Positions 43,636 through 52,396 of a DNA stretch of 64,000 nt are shown here, in pieces. The notes under the pieces were generated by a model that had not been told where the DNA came from, ran no database searches, and worked only from the letters and a program-made list of their open reading frames with translations. The position numbers and the translations under genes were made by a program. The stretch is from positions 248,001 to 312,000 of the forward strand of contig NZ_CP097636.1 of the NCBI RefSeq assembly GCF_023573145.1. Reading direction: 5' to 3'. This DNA comes from Aquincola tertiaricarbonis (GTDB lineage Bacteria; Pseudomonadota; Gammaproteobacteria; Burkholderiales; Burkholderiaceae_C). Numbering within the stretch: position 1 is the stretch's first letter; the number at the start of each line of letters is the position of its first letter.

Positions 43636-44928
43636 ATGCGCGACCTGCTGATCCGCAACGCCACGCTGCCTGATGGCCGCACCGGACAGGACGTGCTGGT
43701 GCTGCAAGGCCGCATCGCCGCGGTGCAGCCCGGCCTGGCGGCGCCGGCCGGCATCGCCACGCACGACGCCCAGGGCTGGCTGCTGAGCCCGCCCTTCGTC
43801 GACGCCCACTTCCACATGGACGCCACGCTGAGCTACGGCCTGCCGCGCGTCAATGCCAGCGGCACGCTGCTCGAAGGCATCGGCCTGTGGGGTGAGCTCA
43901 AGCCGCTGCTCACGCCCGAGGCGCTGGTCGAGCGTGCGCTGGCCTACTGCGACTGGGCGGTGGCCAAGGGGCTGCTGGCCATCCGCACCCATGTGGACGT
44001 GTGCGACGACCGCCTGATGGCGGTGCAGGCGCTGCTGCAGGTGCGCGAGCAGGTGCGGCCCTACCTCGACCTGCAGCTGGTGGCTTTTCCGCAGGACGGC
44101 GTGCTGCGGGCGCCGGGCGCGCTGGCCAACCTGGAGCGGGCCCTCGACCTGGGCGTGGACGTGGTGGGCGGCATTCCCCACTTCGAGCGCACGATGGCCG
44201 ACGGCGCCGAATCGGTGAAGCTGCTGTGCGAGATCGCCGCCGACCGCGGCCTGCGCGTGGACATGCACTGCGACGAGAGCGACGACCCGCTGTCGCGCCA
44301 CATCGAGACGCTGGCCTTCCAGGCCCAGCGGCTGGGGCTGCAGGGCCGGGTCACCGGTTCGCACCTCACCTCCATGCACAGCATGGACAACTACTACGTC
44401 AGCAAGCTGCTGCCGCTGATCGCCGAGGCCGGCGTGCATGCGGTGGCCAACCCGCTGATCAACATCACGCTGCAGGGCCGGCACGACACCTACCCCAAGC
44501 GCCGTGGCATGACCCGCGTGCCCGAGCTGATGGCCGCGGGCGTGAACGTGGGCTTTGGCCACGACTGCGTGATGGACCCCTGGTACAGCCTGGGCTCCGG
44601 CGACATGCTGGAAGTGGCGGCCATGGGCCTGCACGTGGCGCAGATGACCTCGCAGGCCGGCATGCAGGCCTGCTTCGAGGCGGTGACCACCAACAGCGCG
44701 CGCATCCTGGGCCTGGAGGGCTACGGCCTGGCGCCGGGCTGCCGCGGCAGCTTCGTGCTGCTGCAGGCCCGCACGCCGGTGGAGGCGCTGCGCCTGCGCG
44801 CGCACCGGCTGCTGGTGGTGCGCGAGGGGCGGGTGCTGGCCGAATCGGCCCCGCTGCAGGCCCGGCTGCAACTGCCCGGCCGGCCCGCCGAGGTGGACTG
44901 GACGCTGCGCCGCGGCCCCCATGACTAG
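43636..44928 (+). CDS. codA: Cytosine deaminase-like amidohydrolase
   Basis: 430 residues against 427 for E. coli CodA, similar along the whole length. Metal and catalytic residues are seen: His58 and His60 in FVDAHFHMD, HCDES in the middle, SHLTSMHS, and the catalytic Asp in NVGFGHDCVMDPWYSLGS. LQGRHDTYPKRRGMTRV is near-identical to the CodA stretch. It deaminates cytosine to uracil plus ammonia in the cytoplasm, feeding upp 13 bases upstream. Close relatives include isoguanine- and creatinine-type deaminases, so the natural substrate could differ. No codB permease is adjacent. Confidence 0.85.
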   Translation: MRDLLIRNATLPDGRTGQDVLVLQGRIAAVQPGLAAPAGIATHDAQGWLLSPPFVDAHFHMDATLSYGLPRVNASGTLLEGIGLWGELKPLLTPEALVERALAYCDWAVAKGLLAIRTHVDVCDDRLMAVQALLQVREQVRPYLDLQLVAFPQDGVLRAPGALANLERALDLGVDVVGGIPHFERTMADGAESVKLLCEIAADRGLRVDMHCDESDDPLSRHIETLAFQAQRLGLQGRVTGSHLTSMHSMDNYYVSKLLPLIAEAGVHAVANPLINITLQGRHDTYPKRRGMTRVPELMAAGVNVGFGHDCVMDPWYSLGSGDMLEVAAMGLHVAQMTSQAGMQACFEAVTTNSARILGLEGYGLAPGCRGSFVLLQARTPVEALRLRAHRLLVVREGRVLAESAPLQARLQLPGRPAEVDWTLRRGPHD

Positions 44929-44961
44929 AATCAGCCGCACAGGGTGAGGGCAGCCAGAACT

Positions 44962-45582
44962 ATGAAACTGATCGGATCGTTGACCAGCCCGTACGTGCGC
45001 AAGGTGCGCATCGTGTTGGCCGAGAAGAAACTGGACTACCAGTTCGTGCAGGAAGACGTGTGGGGCAGCGATGCCATCCTCGCGTCCAACCCGCTGGGCA
45101 AGGTGCCCTGCCTGGTGATGGAAGGCGGCGAAGCCGTCTTCGACTCGCGCGTGATCGTCGAGTACGTCGATGCCTTGTCGCCGGTGGGCAAGCTGCTGCC
45201 CTCGGCCGGGCGTGAGCGGGCCGAGGTGCGCACCTGGGAAGCGCTGGCCGACGGCGTGCTGGACGCGCTGATCCTGGCGCGCCTGGAACAAACCTGGTCG
45301 GGCCGCGCCGAGACCGAGCGCTCGCAGGCCTGGATCGACCGCCAGATGGTCAAGGTGGACGCTTCGCTGAAGGCCATGGCCAAGGGCCTGGGCGACAAGC
45401 CCTGGTGCTGCGGCGGCACCCACCTGACGCTGGCCGACATCGCGGTGGGCTGCGCGCTGGCCTACATCGACTTCCGCTTCGGCCACATCGACTGGCGCAG
45501 CCAGCACCCCAACCTGGGCAAGCTGCTGGACAAGCTGGCGGCCCGCGCCAGCTTCGCGGATACCGCGCCGCCGGCGGCCTAG
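44962..45582 (+). CDS. Glutathione S-transferase family protein
   Basis: 206 residues. The thioredoxin-like N-terminal domain begins MKLIGSLTSPYVRKVRIVLAEK (catalytic Ser near residue 8 in SPYVRK), with NPLGKVPCLV and the SRVIVEY glutathione-binding segment. The all-helical C-terminal domain follows (HLTLADIAVGCALAYIDF). It resembles bacterial YibF-like GSTs. Substrate unknown. It converges with the glutamate synthase-like gene, their 3' ends overlapping by 4 bases. Confidence 0.9.
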   Translation: MKLIGSLTSPYVRKVRIVLAEKKLDYQFVQEDVWGSDAILASNPLGKVPCLVMEGGEAVFDSRVIVEYVDALSPVGKLLPSAGRERAEVRTWEALADGVLDALILARLEQTWSGRAETERSQAWIDRQMVKVDASLKAMAKGLGDKPWCCGGTHLTLADIAVGCALAYIDFRFGHIDWRSQHPNLGKLLDKLAARASFADTAPPAA

Positions 45583-47309
45583 GCCGTCTGCGCCGCCTGG
45601 CCCGCCTGGGCGGCAGGCGTGGGCGGCATCGGCGGGTTCGCCGCCCGCTCCAGTGCCGGGCCTTCGCCGGTTACCGGCTCGAAGCTGTCGGCCCGCGCCA
45701 GCTTCCAGTACAGGCTGTACACCGCATGCGGCCAGTCCTCGCGGCCTTCGGCGGCGGCCAGCAGCTGGCCCGGCCGCAGGAAGTGCAGCTGGTTGATCAG
45801 CAGCCGCACCTCATGGTCCGACACCCGGTGCACGATGTGCGCCGCGGTGATGTGGTTGGGGTGCTTCAGGCCGGCGGCCTGCACCAGCTCCTTCAGCGCT
45901 TCCAGCGTGTTGTGGTGGAAGCGGTACACCCGCTCGGTCTTGTCGGGCACCACCAGCGCCTTTTGCCGCACCGGGTCCTGCGTGGTCACCCCGGTGGGGC
46001 ACAGGCCGGTGTGGCAGGTCTGGGCCTGCACGCAGCCCAGCGCGAACATGAAGCCGCGCGCCGAATTGCACCAGTCGGCGCCCAGCGCCATCATCCGCGC
46101 GATGTCGAAGGCGCTGATCACCTTGCCGGCGCAGCCCAGCTTGATGTGCTCGCGCAGGTTCAGCCCCACCAGCGTGTTGTGCACCAGCAGCAGGCCTTCC
46201 TGCAGCGGCGCGCCCACGTGGTCGGTGAACTCCAGCGGCGCGGCGCCGGTGCCGCCCTCTGCCCCGTCCACCACGATGAAGTCGGGCGTGATGCCGGTGG
46301 CCAGCATCGCCTTGCAGATGGCGAACCACTCCCACGGGTGGCCGATGCACAGCTTGAAGCCGGTGGGCTTGCCGCCCGACAGCGTGCGCAGCCGGTCGAT
46401 GAAGCGCAGCATCTCCACCGGCGTGTTGAAGGCGCCATGGCGCGCCGGGCTGATGCACGACACCCCCACCGGCACGCCGCGCGCCGCGGCGATCTCCACC
46501 GTCACCTTGGGGCCGGGCAGCACGCCGCCGTGGCCGGGCTTGGCGCCCTGGCTGAGCTTGAGCTCGATCATCTTGACCTGCGGGTCGGTGGCGTTGGCGA
46601 TGAAGCGCTCTTCGTTGAACGAACCATCGTCGTTACGGCAGCCGAAGTAGCCCGAGCCGATCTCCCAGATCAGGTCGCCGCCGTGCTCGCGGTGGTAGCG
46701 GCTGATGGAGCCTTCGCCGGTGTCGTGCGCGAAGTTGCCACGCCTGGCGCCGCCGTTGAGCGCCAGCACCGCATTGGCCGACAGCGCGCCGAAGCTCATC
46801 GCCGAGATGTTGAACACGCTGGCGCTGTAGGGCTGGGCGCGGCCGGCGCCGATGGTCACGCGAAAGTCGTGGCTGTCGATCTGCGTGGGCGCGATCGAGT
46901 GGTTGATCCACTCGTAGCCCACCTGCTTGACGTCCATCTGCGTGCCGAAGGGCCGGTTGTCGGGCTCACCCTTGGCGCGCTGGTACACCAGCGAGCGCTG
47001 CTGGCGCGAGAAGGGTGCGGCCTCGTTGTCGCTCTCGATGAAGTACTGGCGGATCTCGGGCCGGATGAATTCGAGCAAGAAGCGCAGGTGCCCGATCACC
47101 GGGTAGTTGCGCAGGATGGAGTGCTGCGGCTGCCGCAGGTCGTGCAGGCCGATCAGCACGCCGGCCCAGCCCAGCAGCGCCACCCAGCCGCCGCTGCCGG
47201 CCGCCACCCAGGCCAGGCTGCCGAGCAGTGCGGCGACGGCGCAGGTGAAGAGGGCGGTGTAGCGCACCGGGGCATGGCGGTTGACCGCGGAAATCCAGGC
47301 TGGGGCCAT
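45579..47309 (-). CDS. FMN-binding glutamate synthase-family protein, membrane-anchored
   Basis: 576 residues. Two membrane helices near the N-terminus (about 15-55) precede a GltB-type FMN/alpha-beta barrel domain. Seen: SISRYHREHGGDLIWEIGSG, KLSQGAKPGHGGVLPG, DGAEGGTGAAPLEF (FMN phosphate) and the iron-sulfur cysteines in CVQAQTCHTGLCPTGV. It lacks the glutaminase domain of true glutamate synthase. Proteins of this type are widespread and their reaction is unknown; amide or ammonia transfer is only a guess. The start at 47309 is 143 bases from the divergent GST gene. Confidence 0.88.
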   Translation of the reverse strand: MAPAWISAVNRHAPVRYTALFTCAVAALLGSLAWVAAGSGGWVALLGWAGVLIGLHDLRQPQHSILRNYPVIGHLRFLLEFIRPEIRQYFIESDNEAAPFSRQQRSLVYQRAKGEPDNRPFGTQMDVKQVGYEWINHSIAPTQIDSHDFRVTIGAGRAQPYSASVFNISAMSFGALSANAVLALNGGARRGNFAHDTGEGSISRYHREHGGDLIWEIGSGYFGCRNDDGSFNEERFIANATDPQVKMIELKLSQGAKPGHGGVLPGPKVTVEIAAARGVPVGVSCISPARHGAFNTPVEMLRFIDRLRTLSGGKPTGFKLCIGHPWEWFAICKAMLATGITPDFIVVDGAEGGTGAAPLEFTDHVGAPLQEGLLLVHNTLVGLNLREHIKLGCAGKVISAFDIARMMALGADWCNSARGFMFALGCVQAQTCHTGLCPTGVTTQDPVRQKALVVPDKTERVYRFHHNTLEALKELVQAAGLKHPNHITAAHIVHRVSDHEVRLLINQLHFLRPGQLLAAAEGREDWPHAVYSLYWKLARADSFEPVTGEGPALERAANPPMPPTPAAQAGQAAQTA

Positions 47310-47452
47310 CGTTCACTCGTTCGGGGGCTGAAGGCGGGCCGATGGTAGGCGCTGCCGCGCCGCCGCGTGGGCGCGAAAAGCACCGGCTTTGCACCACAGG
47401 CGGCCGGAGGCAGTGCCGGTTATCGTGCGCCAGTTGTGGAACAGGAGTGCAA

Positions 47453-48076
47453 GTGCTGAAGATCCTGGGCAAGTCGCCCTCCATCAACGTGCGCAAGGTG
47501 CTGTGGACCTGCGCCGAGATCGGCCTGCCGTATGAGCAGGAGCAATGGGGTGCCGGCTTCCAGGCCACCGACGATCCGGCGTTCAGGTCGCTCAATCCCA
47601 ACGCGCTGGTGCCGGTGATCGTCGACGGCGAGGTGGTGCTCTGGGAGTCCAACACCATCTGCCGCTACCTGGCGCGCCGCCAGGGCCGCAGCGACCTGCT
47701 GCCCACCGACGCCTTAGCCCGCGCCAAGGTGGAGCAGTGGATGGACTGGCAGCTGGGCGACCTGAACAACGCCTGGCGCTACGCCTTCATGGCGCTGGTG
47801 CGGCACAGCCCGGCGCACACCGATGCCGCCGCCATCGAGGCCAGCGTGGCCCAATGGAACGCGATGATGGGCGTGCTGGAGCGGCAGCTCGACCGCACCG
47901 GTGCCCATGTGCTGGGCGAGGGCTTCACGCTGGCCGACGTGGTGCTGGGCCTGGCCGTGCACCGTTGGTATGCCACGCCGATGGCGCGGCCCGAGCTGCC
48001 GGCGCTGGCCGCCTACTACCAGCGGCTGAGCGAACGGCCGGCCTTCCGGCTGCATGGCCGCAACGGCCAGCCGTGA
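47453..48076 (+). CDS. Glutathione S-transferase family protein
   Basis: 207 residues from a GTG with AGGAG in front (47443-47447). The N-terminal domain is KILGKSPSINVRKVLWTCAE, SLNPNALVPVIVDGEVVLWE and SNTICRYLA; the C-terminal helical domain ends GEGFTLADVVLGLAVHRWY. Different subfamily from the GST at 44962 (Ser-Ile-Asn instead of Ser-Pro-Tyr near the active site; resembles YfcG/GstB-like proteins). Its stop shares a base with the MFS transporter start, so the two are co-transcribed, perhaps for conjugation and export. Confidence 0.9.
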   Translation: MLKILGKSPSINVRKVLWTCAEIGLPYEQEQWGAGFQATDDPAFRSLNPNALVPVIVDGEVVLWESNTICRYLARRQGRSDLLPTDALARAKVEQWMDWQLGDLNNAWRYAFMALVRHSPAHTDAAAIEASVAQWNAMMGVLERQLDRTGAHVLGEGFTLADVVLGLAVHRWYATPMARPELPALAAYYQRLSERPAFRLHGRNGQP

Positions 48077-49287
48077 TGCAGGCGCCCAACCAAGCCCCAC
48101 CCGCCGGCCTGCCGGTGTGGCTGTCGTTCCTGATGGCGGCGGCCTGCGGCCTCATCGTGGCCAACCTGTACTACGCGCAGCCGCTGCTGGGGCCCATTGC
48201 CGACAGCCTGGGCCTGTCGCGCGCGGCAGCGGGCCTGATCGTCACCGCCACCCAGTGCGCCTACGGCGCGGGGCTGCTGCTCATCGTGCCGCTGTCCGAC
48301 CGGGTCGAGAACCGGGGCCTGATCGTGGCCTCCCTGGTGGTCACCGCCGCGGCGCTGGCCGTGGCTGCCGTCGCGCCTTCGGCATCGCTGTTCCTGGTGG
48401 CCTGCGTGGTGGTGGGCCTGGGCGCTGTGGCGGCCCAGGTCATCGTGCCCTTCGCGGCGCACCTGTCGCCCGAGGCGCAGCGGGGCCGTGTGGTGGGCAA
48501 CGTGATGAGCGGGCTGCTGCTGGGCATCATGCTGGCGCGGCCGGCGGCCAGCCTGGTGGCCGACCACTTCGGCTGGCATGCCATCTTCGGGCTGTCGGCG
48601 GTGGCCACGCTGGCCATGGCGCTGGCCTTGTGGCGGCTGCTGCCGCGCCGCCAGCCGGCCGCGCAGGCCAGCTACGGCGACCTGCTGCGCTCGATGGGCC
48701 GGCTGTGGCTGGACACGCCGGTGCTGCGGCTGCGCGGCTTCTACCATGCATGCGGTTTCGCGGCCTTCAGCCTGTTCTGGACGGTGGTGCCGCTGCACCT
48801 GGCGGCCGCGCCCATCGGCTTCAGCCAGACGCAGATCGCCTGGTTCGCGCTGGCCGGCGTGGCCGGTGCCATTGCCGCGCCGGTGACCGGCCGGCTGGCC
48901 GACCGCGGCTGGGCCCGCAGCGCCACGCCCATCGCGATGCTGCTGATGGCGGCGGCGTTCTTGACCGGCCTCGTGCACACCGCCGCGGCCGGCACGCAGG
49001 TCGCGGTGCTGCTGTTGGCCGCCATCGTGCTGGACATGGGCGTGGCCGCCAGCCTGCTGCTGGGCCAGCGGGCCATCTTCGCGCTGGGCGCGCAGGTGCG
49101 TGGCCGGCTCAACGGCCTCTTCATCGCGATGTTCTTCGTCGGCGGCGCGCTGGGATCCAGCCTGGGCGCCTGGATGTACAGCGTGGGCGGCTGGCCGGGC
49201 GCCTGCCTGCTGGGCCTGGCGATGCCGGTGCTGTCGCTGGTGGTGTGGCTGGTGCACACCTCGCGCACCGCCCCTCAACCCGCTTAG
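48076..49287 (+). CDS. MFS transporter (drug/metabolite efflux type)
   Basis: 403 residues, 12 predicted membrane helices. The first helix carries AAACGLIVANLYYAQPLLGP and the helix 2-3 loop has LSDRVENRGLI, both typical of a small-molecule efflux subgroup of the major facilitator superfamily. The central cytoplasmic loop is LPRRQPAAQASYGDLLRS. Translationally coupled to the GST gene before it. The substrate cannot be read from sequence. Its 3' end is 6 bases from the converging cueR stop. Confidence 0.9.
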   Translation: MQAPNQAPPAGLPVWLSFLMAAACGLIVANLYYAQPLLGPIADSLGLSRAAAGLIVTATQCAYGAGLLLIVPLSDRVENRGLIVASLVVTAAALAVAAVAPSASLFLVACVVVGLGAVAAQVIVPFAAHLSPEAQRGRVVGNVMSGLLLGIMLARPAASLVADHFGWHAIFGLSAVATLAMALALWRLLPRRQPAAQASYGDLLRSMGRLWLDTPVLRLRGFYHACGFAAFSLFWTVVPLHLAAAPIGFSQTQIAWFALAGVAGAIAAPVTGRLADRGWARSATPIAMLLMAAAFLTGLVHTAAAGTQVAVLLLAAIVLDMGVAASLLLGQRAIFALGAQVRGRLNGLFIAMFFVGGALGSSLGAWMYSVGGWPGACLLGLAMPVLSLVVWLVHTSRTAPQPA

Positions 49288-49293
49288 ACCGAT

Positions 49294-49707
49294 TCAGCGC
49301 ACGTCCTGCGGCGCGGCCAGCGTGTCGAGGATCGGGCAGTCGGGTCGGTCGTCGCCGTGGCAGCAGTGCACCAGGTGTTCCAGCGTGGCCTTCATCGCCA
49401 GCAGCTCGCGGGCCTTGGTCTCCAGCGCGTCGATGTGGGCCTGCGCCAGTGCCTTGACCTGCCGGCTGGGCCGGGCGCGGTCGCGCCACAGGCCCACCAG
49501 CTCGCCGATCTGCGCCAGCGGAAAGCCGAGGTCACGCGCGTGGCGGATGAAGCGCAGTGTGTGCACGTCGGCCCCGGTGTAGCGCCGGTAGCCGGCCTCG
49601 GTACGCGGCGGCGCCGGCAGCAGGCCGATGTGCTCGTAGTGGCGGATCATCTTGGCGCTGACGCCGCTGGCCTGGGCGGCCTGGCCGATGTTCATGACGT
49701 CGCTCAT
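49294..49707 (-). CDS. cueR: CueR-type copper-responsive MerR regulator
   Basis: 137 residues from the ATG of MSDVMNIGQAAQASGVSAKM; an earlier in-frame start would add 18 residues lying between copA and the helix-turn-helix, and is not needed. A MerR winged helix (IGQAAQASGVSAKMIRHYE, GYRRYTGADVHTLRFI) is followed by a long dimerisation helix and the metal loop CCHGDDRPDCPIL, matching the CueR C-X-G-X4-DCPI copper(I) site. It senses cytoplasmic Cu(I) and activates promoters with long (19-bp) spacers; two such promoters lie at 52060-52146. It starts 17 bases after the copA stop on the same strand, so it is probably co-transcribed with copA. Confidence 0.93.
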   Translation of the reverse strand: MSDVMNIGQAAQASGVSAKMIRHYEHIGLLPAPPRTEAGYRRYTGADVHTLRFIRHARDLGFPLAQIGELVGLWRDRARPSRQVKALAQAHIDALETKARELLAMKATLEHLVHCCHGDDRPDCPILDTLAAPQDVR

Positions 49708-49723
49708 GGCGCACGCTCCTCGT

Positions 49724-52015
49724 TCAGGCGCCGGCACGCCAGCGGCGCAGCAGCAGCGCATTGCTCACCACGCTCACGCTGCTGAAGGCCATCGCGGCGC
49801 CGGCGATCACCGGGTTGAGCCAGCCCAGTGCGGCCAGCGGAATGCCCACCACGTTGTACGCGAAGGCCCAGAACAGGTTCTGCCGGATCTTGGCGTAGGT
49901 GCGGCGCGAGACGTCGATCGCATCGGCCACCCGCGCCGGGTCGCCGCGCATCAGCGTGATGCCGGCGGTCTCCATCGCCACGTCGGTGCCGGTGGCCATC
50001 GCGATGCCCACGTCGGCCGCGGCCAGGGCCGGCGCATCGTTGATGCCGTCACCCACCATGGCCACCACCCGGCCGGCCTGGCGCAGCGCCTGCACGGCGG
50101 CGGCCTTGTCGGCCGGCAGCACCTCGGCCCGCACCTCGTCGATGCCCAGCTGCGCCGCCACCGCCTGGGCGCTGCCGGCGTTGTCGCCGGTCAGCATCAC
50201 GGTGCGGATGCCCATGGCGCGCAGCCGCTGCACCGCGGCCGCCGCGCCGGGCTTGAGGTCGTCGCCGAAGGCCAGCACGCCCAGCACGCGGGCGGGGTGC
50301 TCAGCCGTTGCCGGCGCCAGCAGCCAGGAGACGGTGCGGCCATCGGCCTGCCACTGCGCGGCCTCGGCCGCCAGCGGGCCGGCGGCAGCGCCCGATTCGG
50401 CCAGCAGCCGGCTGCTGCCCAGCTGCAGCAGGCGGCCCTGCACCACGGCCTGCAGGCCGCGGCCCGGCAGCGCCTGGGTGTCGGTCGCGGCGGGCGCGTT
50501 CAGGCCTTGCGCCTGGGCCCGCTGCAGCACCGCCCGCGCCAGCGGGTGCTCGCTGTGCTGTTGCAGCGCGGCCGTCAGGCGCAGCAGTTCGGCCTCGTAC
50601 AGGTCCGCGGCCGGGCAGAGCGCCACCAGGGCGGGTTGGCCTTCGGTCAGCGTGCCGGTCTTGTCGAAGGCCACGGTGTCCACCGCATGCGCCACCTCCA
50701 GCGCCTGGGCGTCCTTGATCAGGATGCCGTGGCGCGCCGCCACGCCGGTGCCCGCCATGATGGCAGTGGGCGTGGCCAGCCCCAGTGCGCAAGGGCAGGC
50801 GATCACCAGCACGGCCACGGCATTGATCAGCGCCGCCTCCCAGCCGCTGCCGGCCAGCAGCCAGCCGCCGAAGGTCAGCAGCGCCAGACCCAGCACCACC
50901 GGCACGAAGACGGCGCTCACCCGGTCGACGGTGCGCTGGATCGGCGCCTTGGCCGCCTGCGCCGATTCCACCAGCCGGATGATGCGGGCCAGCGTGGTCT
51001 CGGCGCCCACCGCGGTGGTGCGCAGCAGCAGCGCGCCTTCGCCGTTGATGGCACCGCCGGTCACCGGCCCGCCTTCGCCGCGGGCCACGGGCCGGCTTTC
51101 GCCGGTGAGCAGCGATTCGTCCAGGTGGCTGCGGCCTTCCACGATCACGCCATCCACCGGCACGCGCTCGCCCGGGCGCAGCACCACCAGGTCGCCCACC
51201 CGCACCTGGCGCACCGGCAGCTCGGCTTCCACGCCGTGGCGGCGCACGCGGGCGGTGGCCGGGCGCAGCGCATGCAGCGCGCGGATGGCCTCGGTCGTCT
51301 GCCGCTTGGCGCGCTGCTCCAGCCACTTGCCCAGCAGCACCAGGGTGATGACGGTGGCCGAGGCCTCGAAGTACAGGTGCAGCAGGGCGCCATGGCCGCC
51401 GTGCGCCACCCCGGCCACCAGCAGCAGGTAGACCGAGAGGCCGTAGGCCGCCGAGGTGCCCAGCGCCACCAGCAGGTCCATGTTCCCGCTGCCTGCCAGC
51501 GCCGCCTTGAAGCCGGCGCGGTAGAAGCGCGCGCCCAGCACGAACTGCACCGGCGTGGCCAGCGCCAGCTGCCACAGCCCCGGCAGCATCACGTCCGCGC
51601 CCAGCGGCGACAGCAGCATGGGCAGCAGCAGCGGCAGGGTGAGCAGGGCGCCCAGGGCCACCGGCCACCAGGCGGGCAGGCCGCCGGCAGGCGCCGGGGT
51701 GGCGGGCGCGTCGTCGTCGTCCTCGTGCACTGGGGTGGCTTGGTAGCCGGCCTTCTCGACGGCCGCCACCGCCGCCGCCTGCAGCGCCTGGGCTGCCACG
51801 TCGGTGCCCCCTTGAACCGTTGCCCGCTCGGTGGCGATGTTGACCGACGCCTCGGCCACGCCGGGCACCTTCTTCAAGGCCTTTTCCACCCGCATCACGC
51901 AGGTGGCGCAGGTCATGCCGCCGATTTGCAGCTCAAGCGGTTGCGGGGCGGTCAGGACCGAGGCTGCGGGTGTGGCCGCGCCGGACGGTGGGCGGGCGGT
52001 GACGGGGGACGACAT
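49724..52015 (-). CDS. copA: Copper-exporting P1B-type ATPase
   Basis: 763 residues. One N-terminal metal-binding domain ([16 protein letters not shown], CxxC), eight membrane helices, the Cu(I)-specific CPC motif in [18 protein letters not shown], phosphorylation site [11 protein letters not shown] motif in [11 protein letters not shown], and hinge [10 protein letters not shown]. It pumps Cu(I) from cytoplasm to periplasm. It has a single metal-binding domain where E. coli CopA has two. The gap between copA and copZ carries two CueR-type promoters. Confidence 0.96.
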   Translation of the reverse strand: MSSPVTARPPSGAATPAASVLTAPQPLELQIGGMTCATCVMRVEKALKKVPGVAEASVNIATERATVQGGTDVAAQALQAAAVAAVEKAGYQATPVHEDDDDAPATPAPAGGLPAWWPVALGALLTLPLLLPMLLSPLGADVMLPGLWQLALATPVQFVLGARFYRAGFKAALAGSGNMDLLVALGTSAAYGLSVYLLLVAGVAHGGHGALLHLYFEASATVITLVLLGKWLEQRAKRQTTEAIRALHALRPATARVRRHGVEAELPVRQVRVGDLVVLRPGERVPVDGVIVEGRSHLDESLLTGESRPVARGEGGPVTGGAINGEGALLLRTTAVGAETTLARIIRLVESAQAAKAPIQRTVDRVSAVFVPVVLGLALLTFGGWLLAGSGWEAALINAVAVLVIACPCALGLATPTAIMAGTGVAARHGILIKDAQALEVAHAVDTVAFDKTGTLTEGQPALVALCPAADLYEAELLRLTAALQQHSEHPLARAVLQRAQAQGLNAPAATDTQALPGRGLQAVVQGRLLQLGSSRLLAESGAAAGPLAAEAAQWQADGRTVSWLLAPATAEHPARVLGVLAFGDDLKPGAAAAVQRLRAMGIRTVMLTGDNAGSAQAVAAQLGIDEVRAEVLPADKAAAVQALRQAGRVVAMVGDGINDAPALAAADVGIAMATGTDVAMETAGITLMRGDPARVADAIDVSRRTYAKIRQNLFWAFAYNVVGIPLAALGWLNPVIAGAAMAFSSVSVVSNALLLRRWRAGA

Positions 52016-52059
52016 CGTGGGAGGGCCTGTGAACCCGGAGCACGACCGGGTCTGCGTGA

Positions 52060-52090
52060 AGTCTCAGGCTTGACATCATGGCAAGGTCAA
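52060..52090 (-). promoter_or_regulatory. CueR-type promoter of copA (minus strand)
   Basis: Minus strand: -35 TTGACC (52085-52090), 19-base spacer carrying CTTGCCATGATGTCAAG, -10 GAGACT (52060-52065), 45 bases before the copA ATG. The dyad inside an over-long 19-bp spacer is the mark of MerR-family activation. Confidence 0.75.
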
Positions 52091-52115
52091 GCGGCACCCC
52101 ACCGCGCCCAGGGCC

Positions 52116-52146
52116 TTGACCTTGCCACGATGGCAGGCTCCACACT
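52116..52146 (+). promoter_or_regulatory. CueR-type promoter of copZ (plus strand)
   Basis: -35 TTGACC (52116-52121), 19-base spacer TTGCCACGATGGCAGGCTC, -10 CACACT (52141-52146). The dyad CCTTGCCA-CGA-TGGCAGG fits CueR operators. It begins 25 bases from the opposite-strand copA promoter. Confidence 0.75.
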
Positions 52147-52181
52147 GGGTGCATCGCTTGCAACCCCTCCAAGGATCACCG

Positions 52182-52394
52182 ATGACCCTCACCTTCGAAG
52201 TCAACGACATGAGCTGCGGCCACTGCGTGCGCGCCATCACCCAGGCCGTGCAAGAGGCCGACCCCGGCGCCCAGGTGCAGATCGACCTGCCCAGTCACCG
52301 CGTGCAGGTGCAGCCCGCCAAGGCGGATGCGGGGGTGCTGAAGGCGGCGATCGAGGAGGCGGGGTATACAGCGGTGGAGCAAGGCGCGGTCTGA
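52182..52394 (+). CDS. copZ: Copper chaperone, HMA domain (CopZ-like)
   Basis: 70 residues, a single ferredoxin-like heavy-metal-associated domain starting MTLTFEVNDMSCGHCVRAIT (Cys12 and Cys15 bind Cu(I)) and ending IEEAGYTAVEQGAV. It would ferry Cu(I) to CopA or CueR. The ATG at 52182 is preferred; upstream in-frame sequence overlaps the promoter. It diverges from copA under its own CueR-type promoter. Its stop is just 2 bases from the converging prsT 3' end. Confidence 0.93.
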   Translation: MTLTFEVNDMSCGHCVRAITQAVQEADPGAQVQIDLPSHRVQVQPAKADAGVLKAAIEEAGYTAVEQGAV

Positions 52395-52396
52395 TT

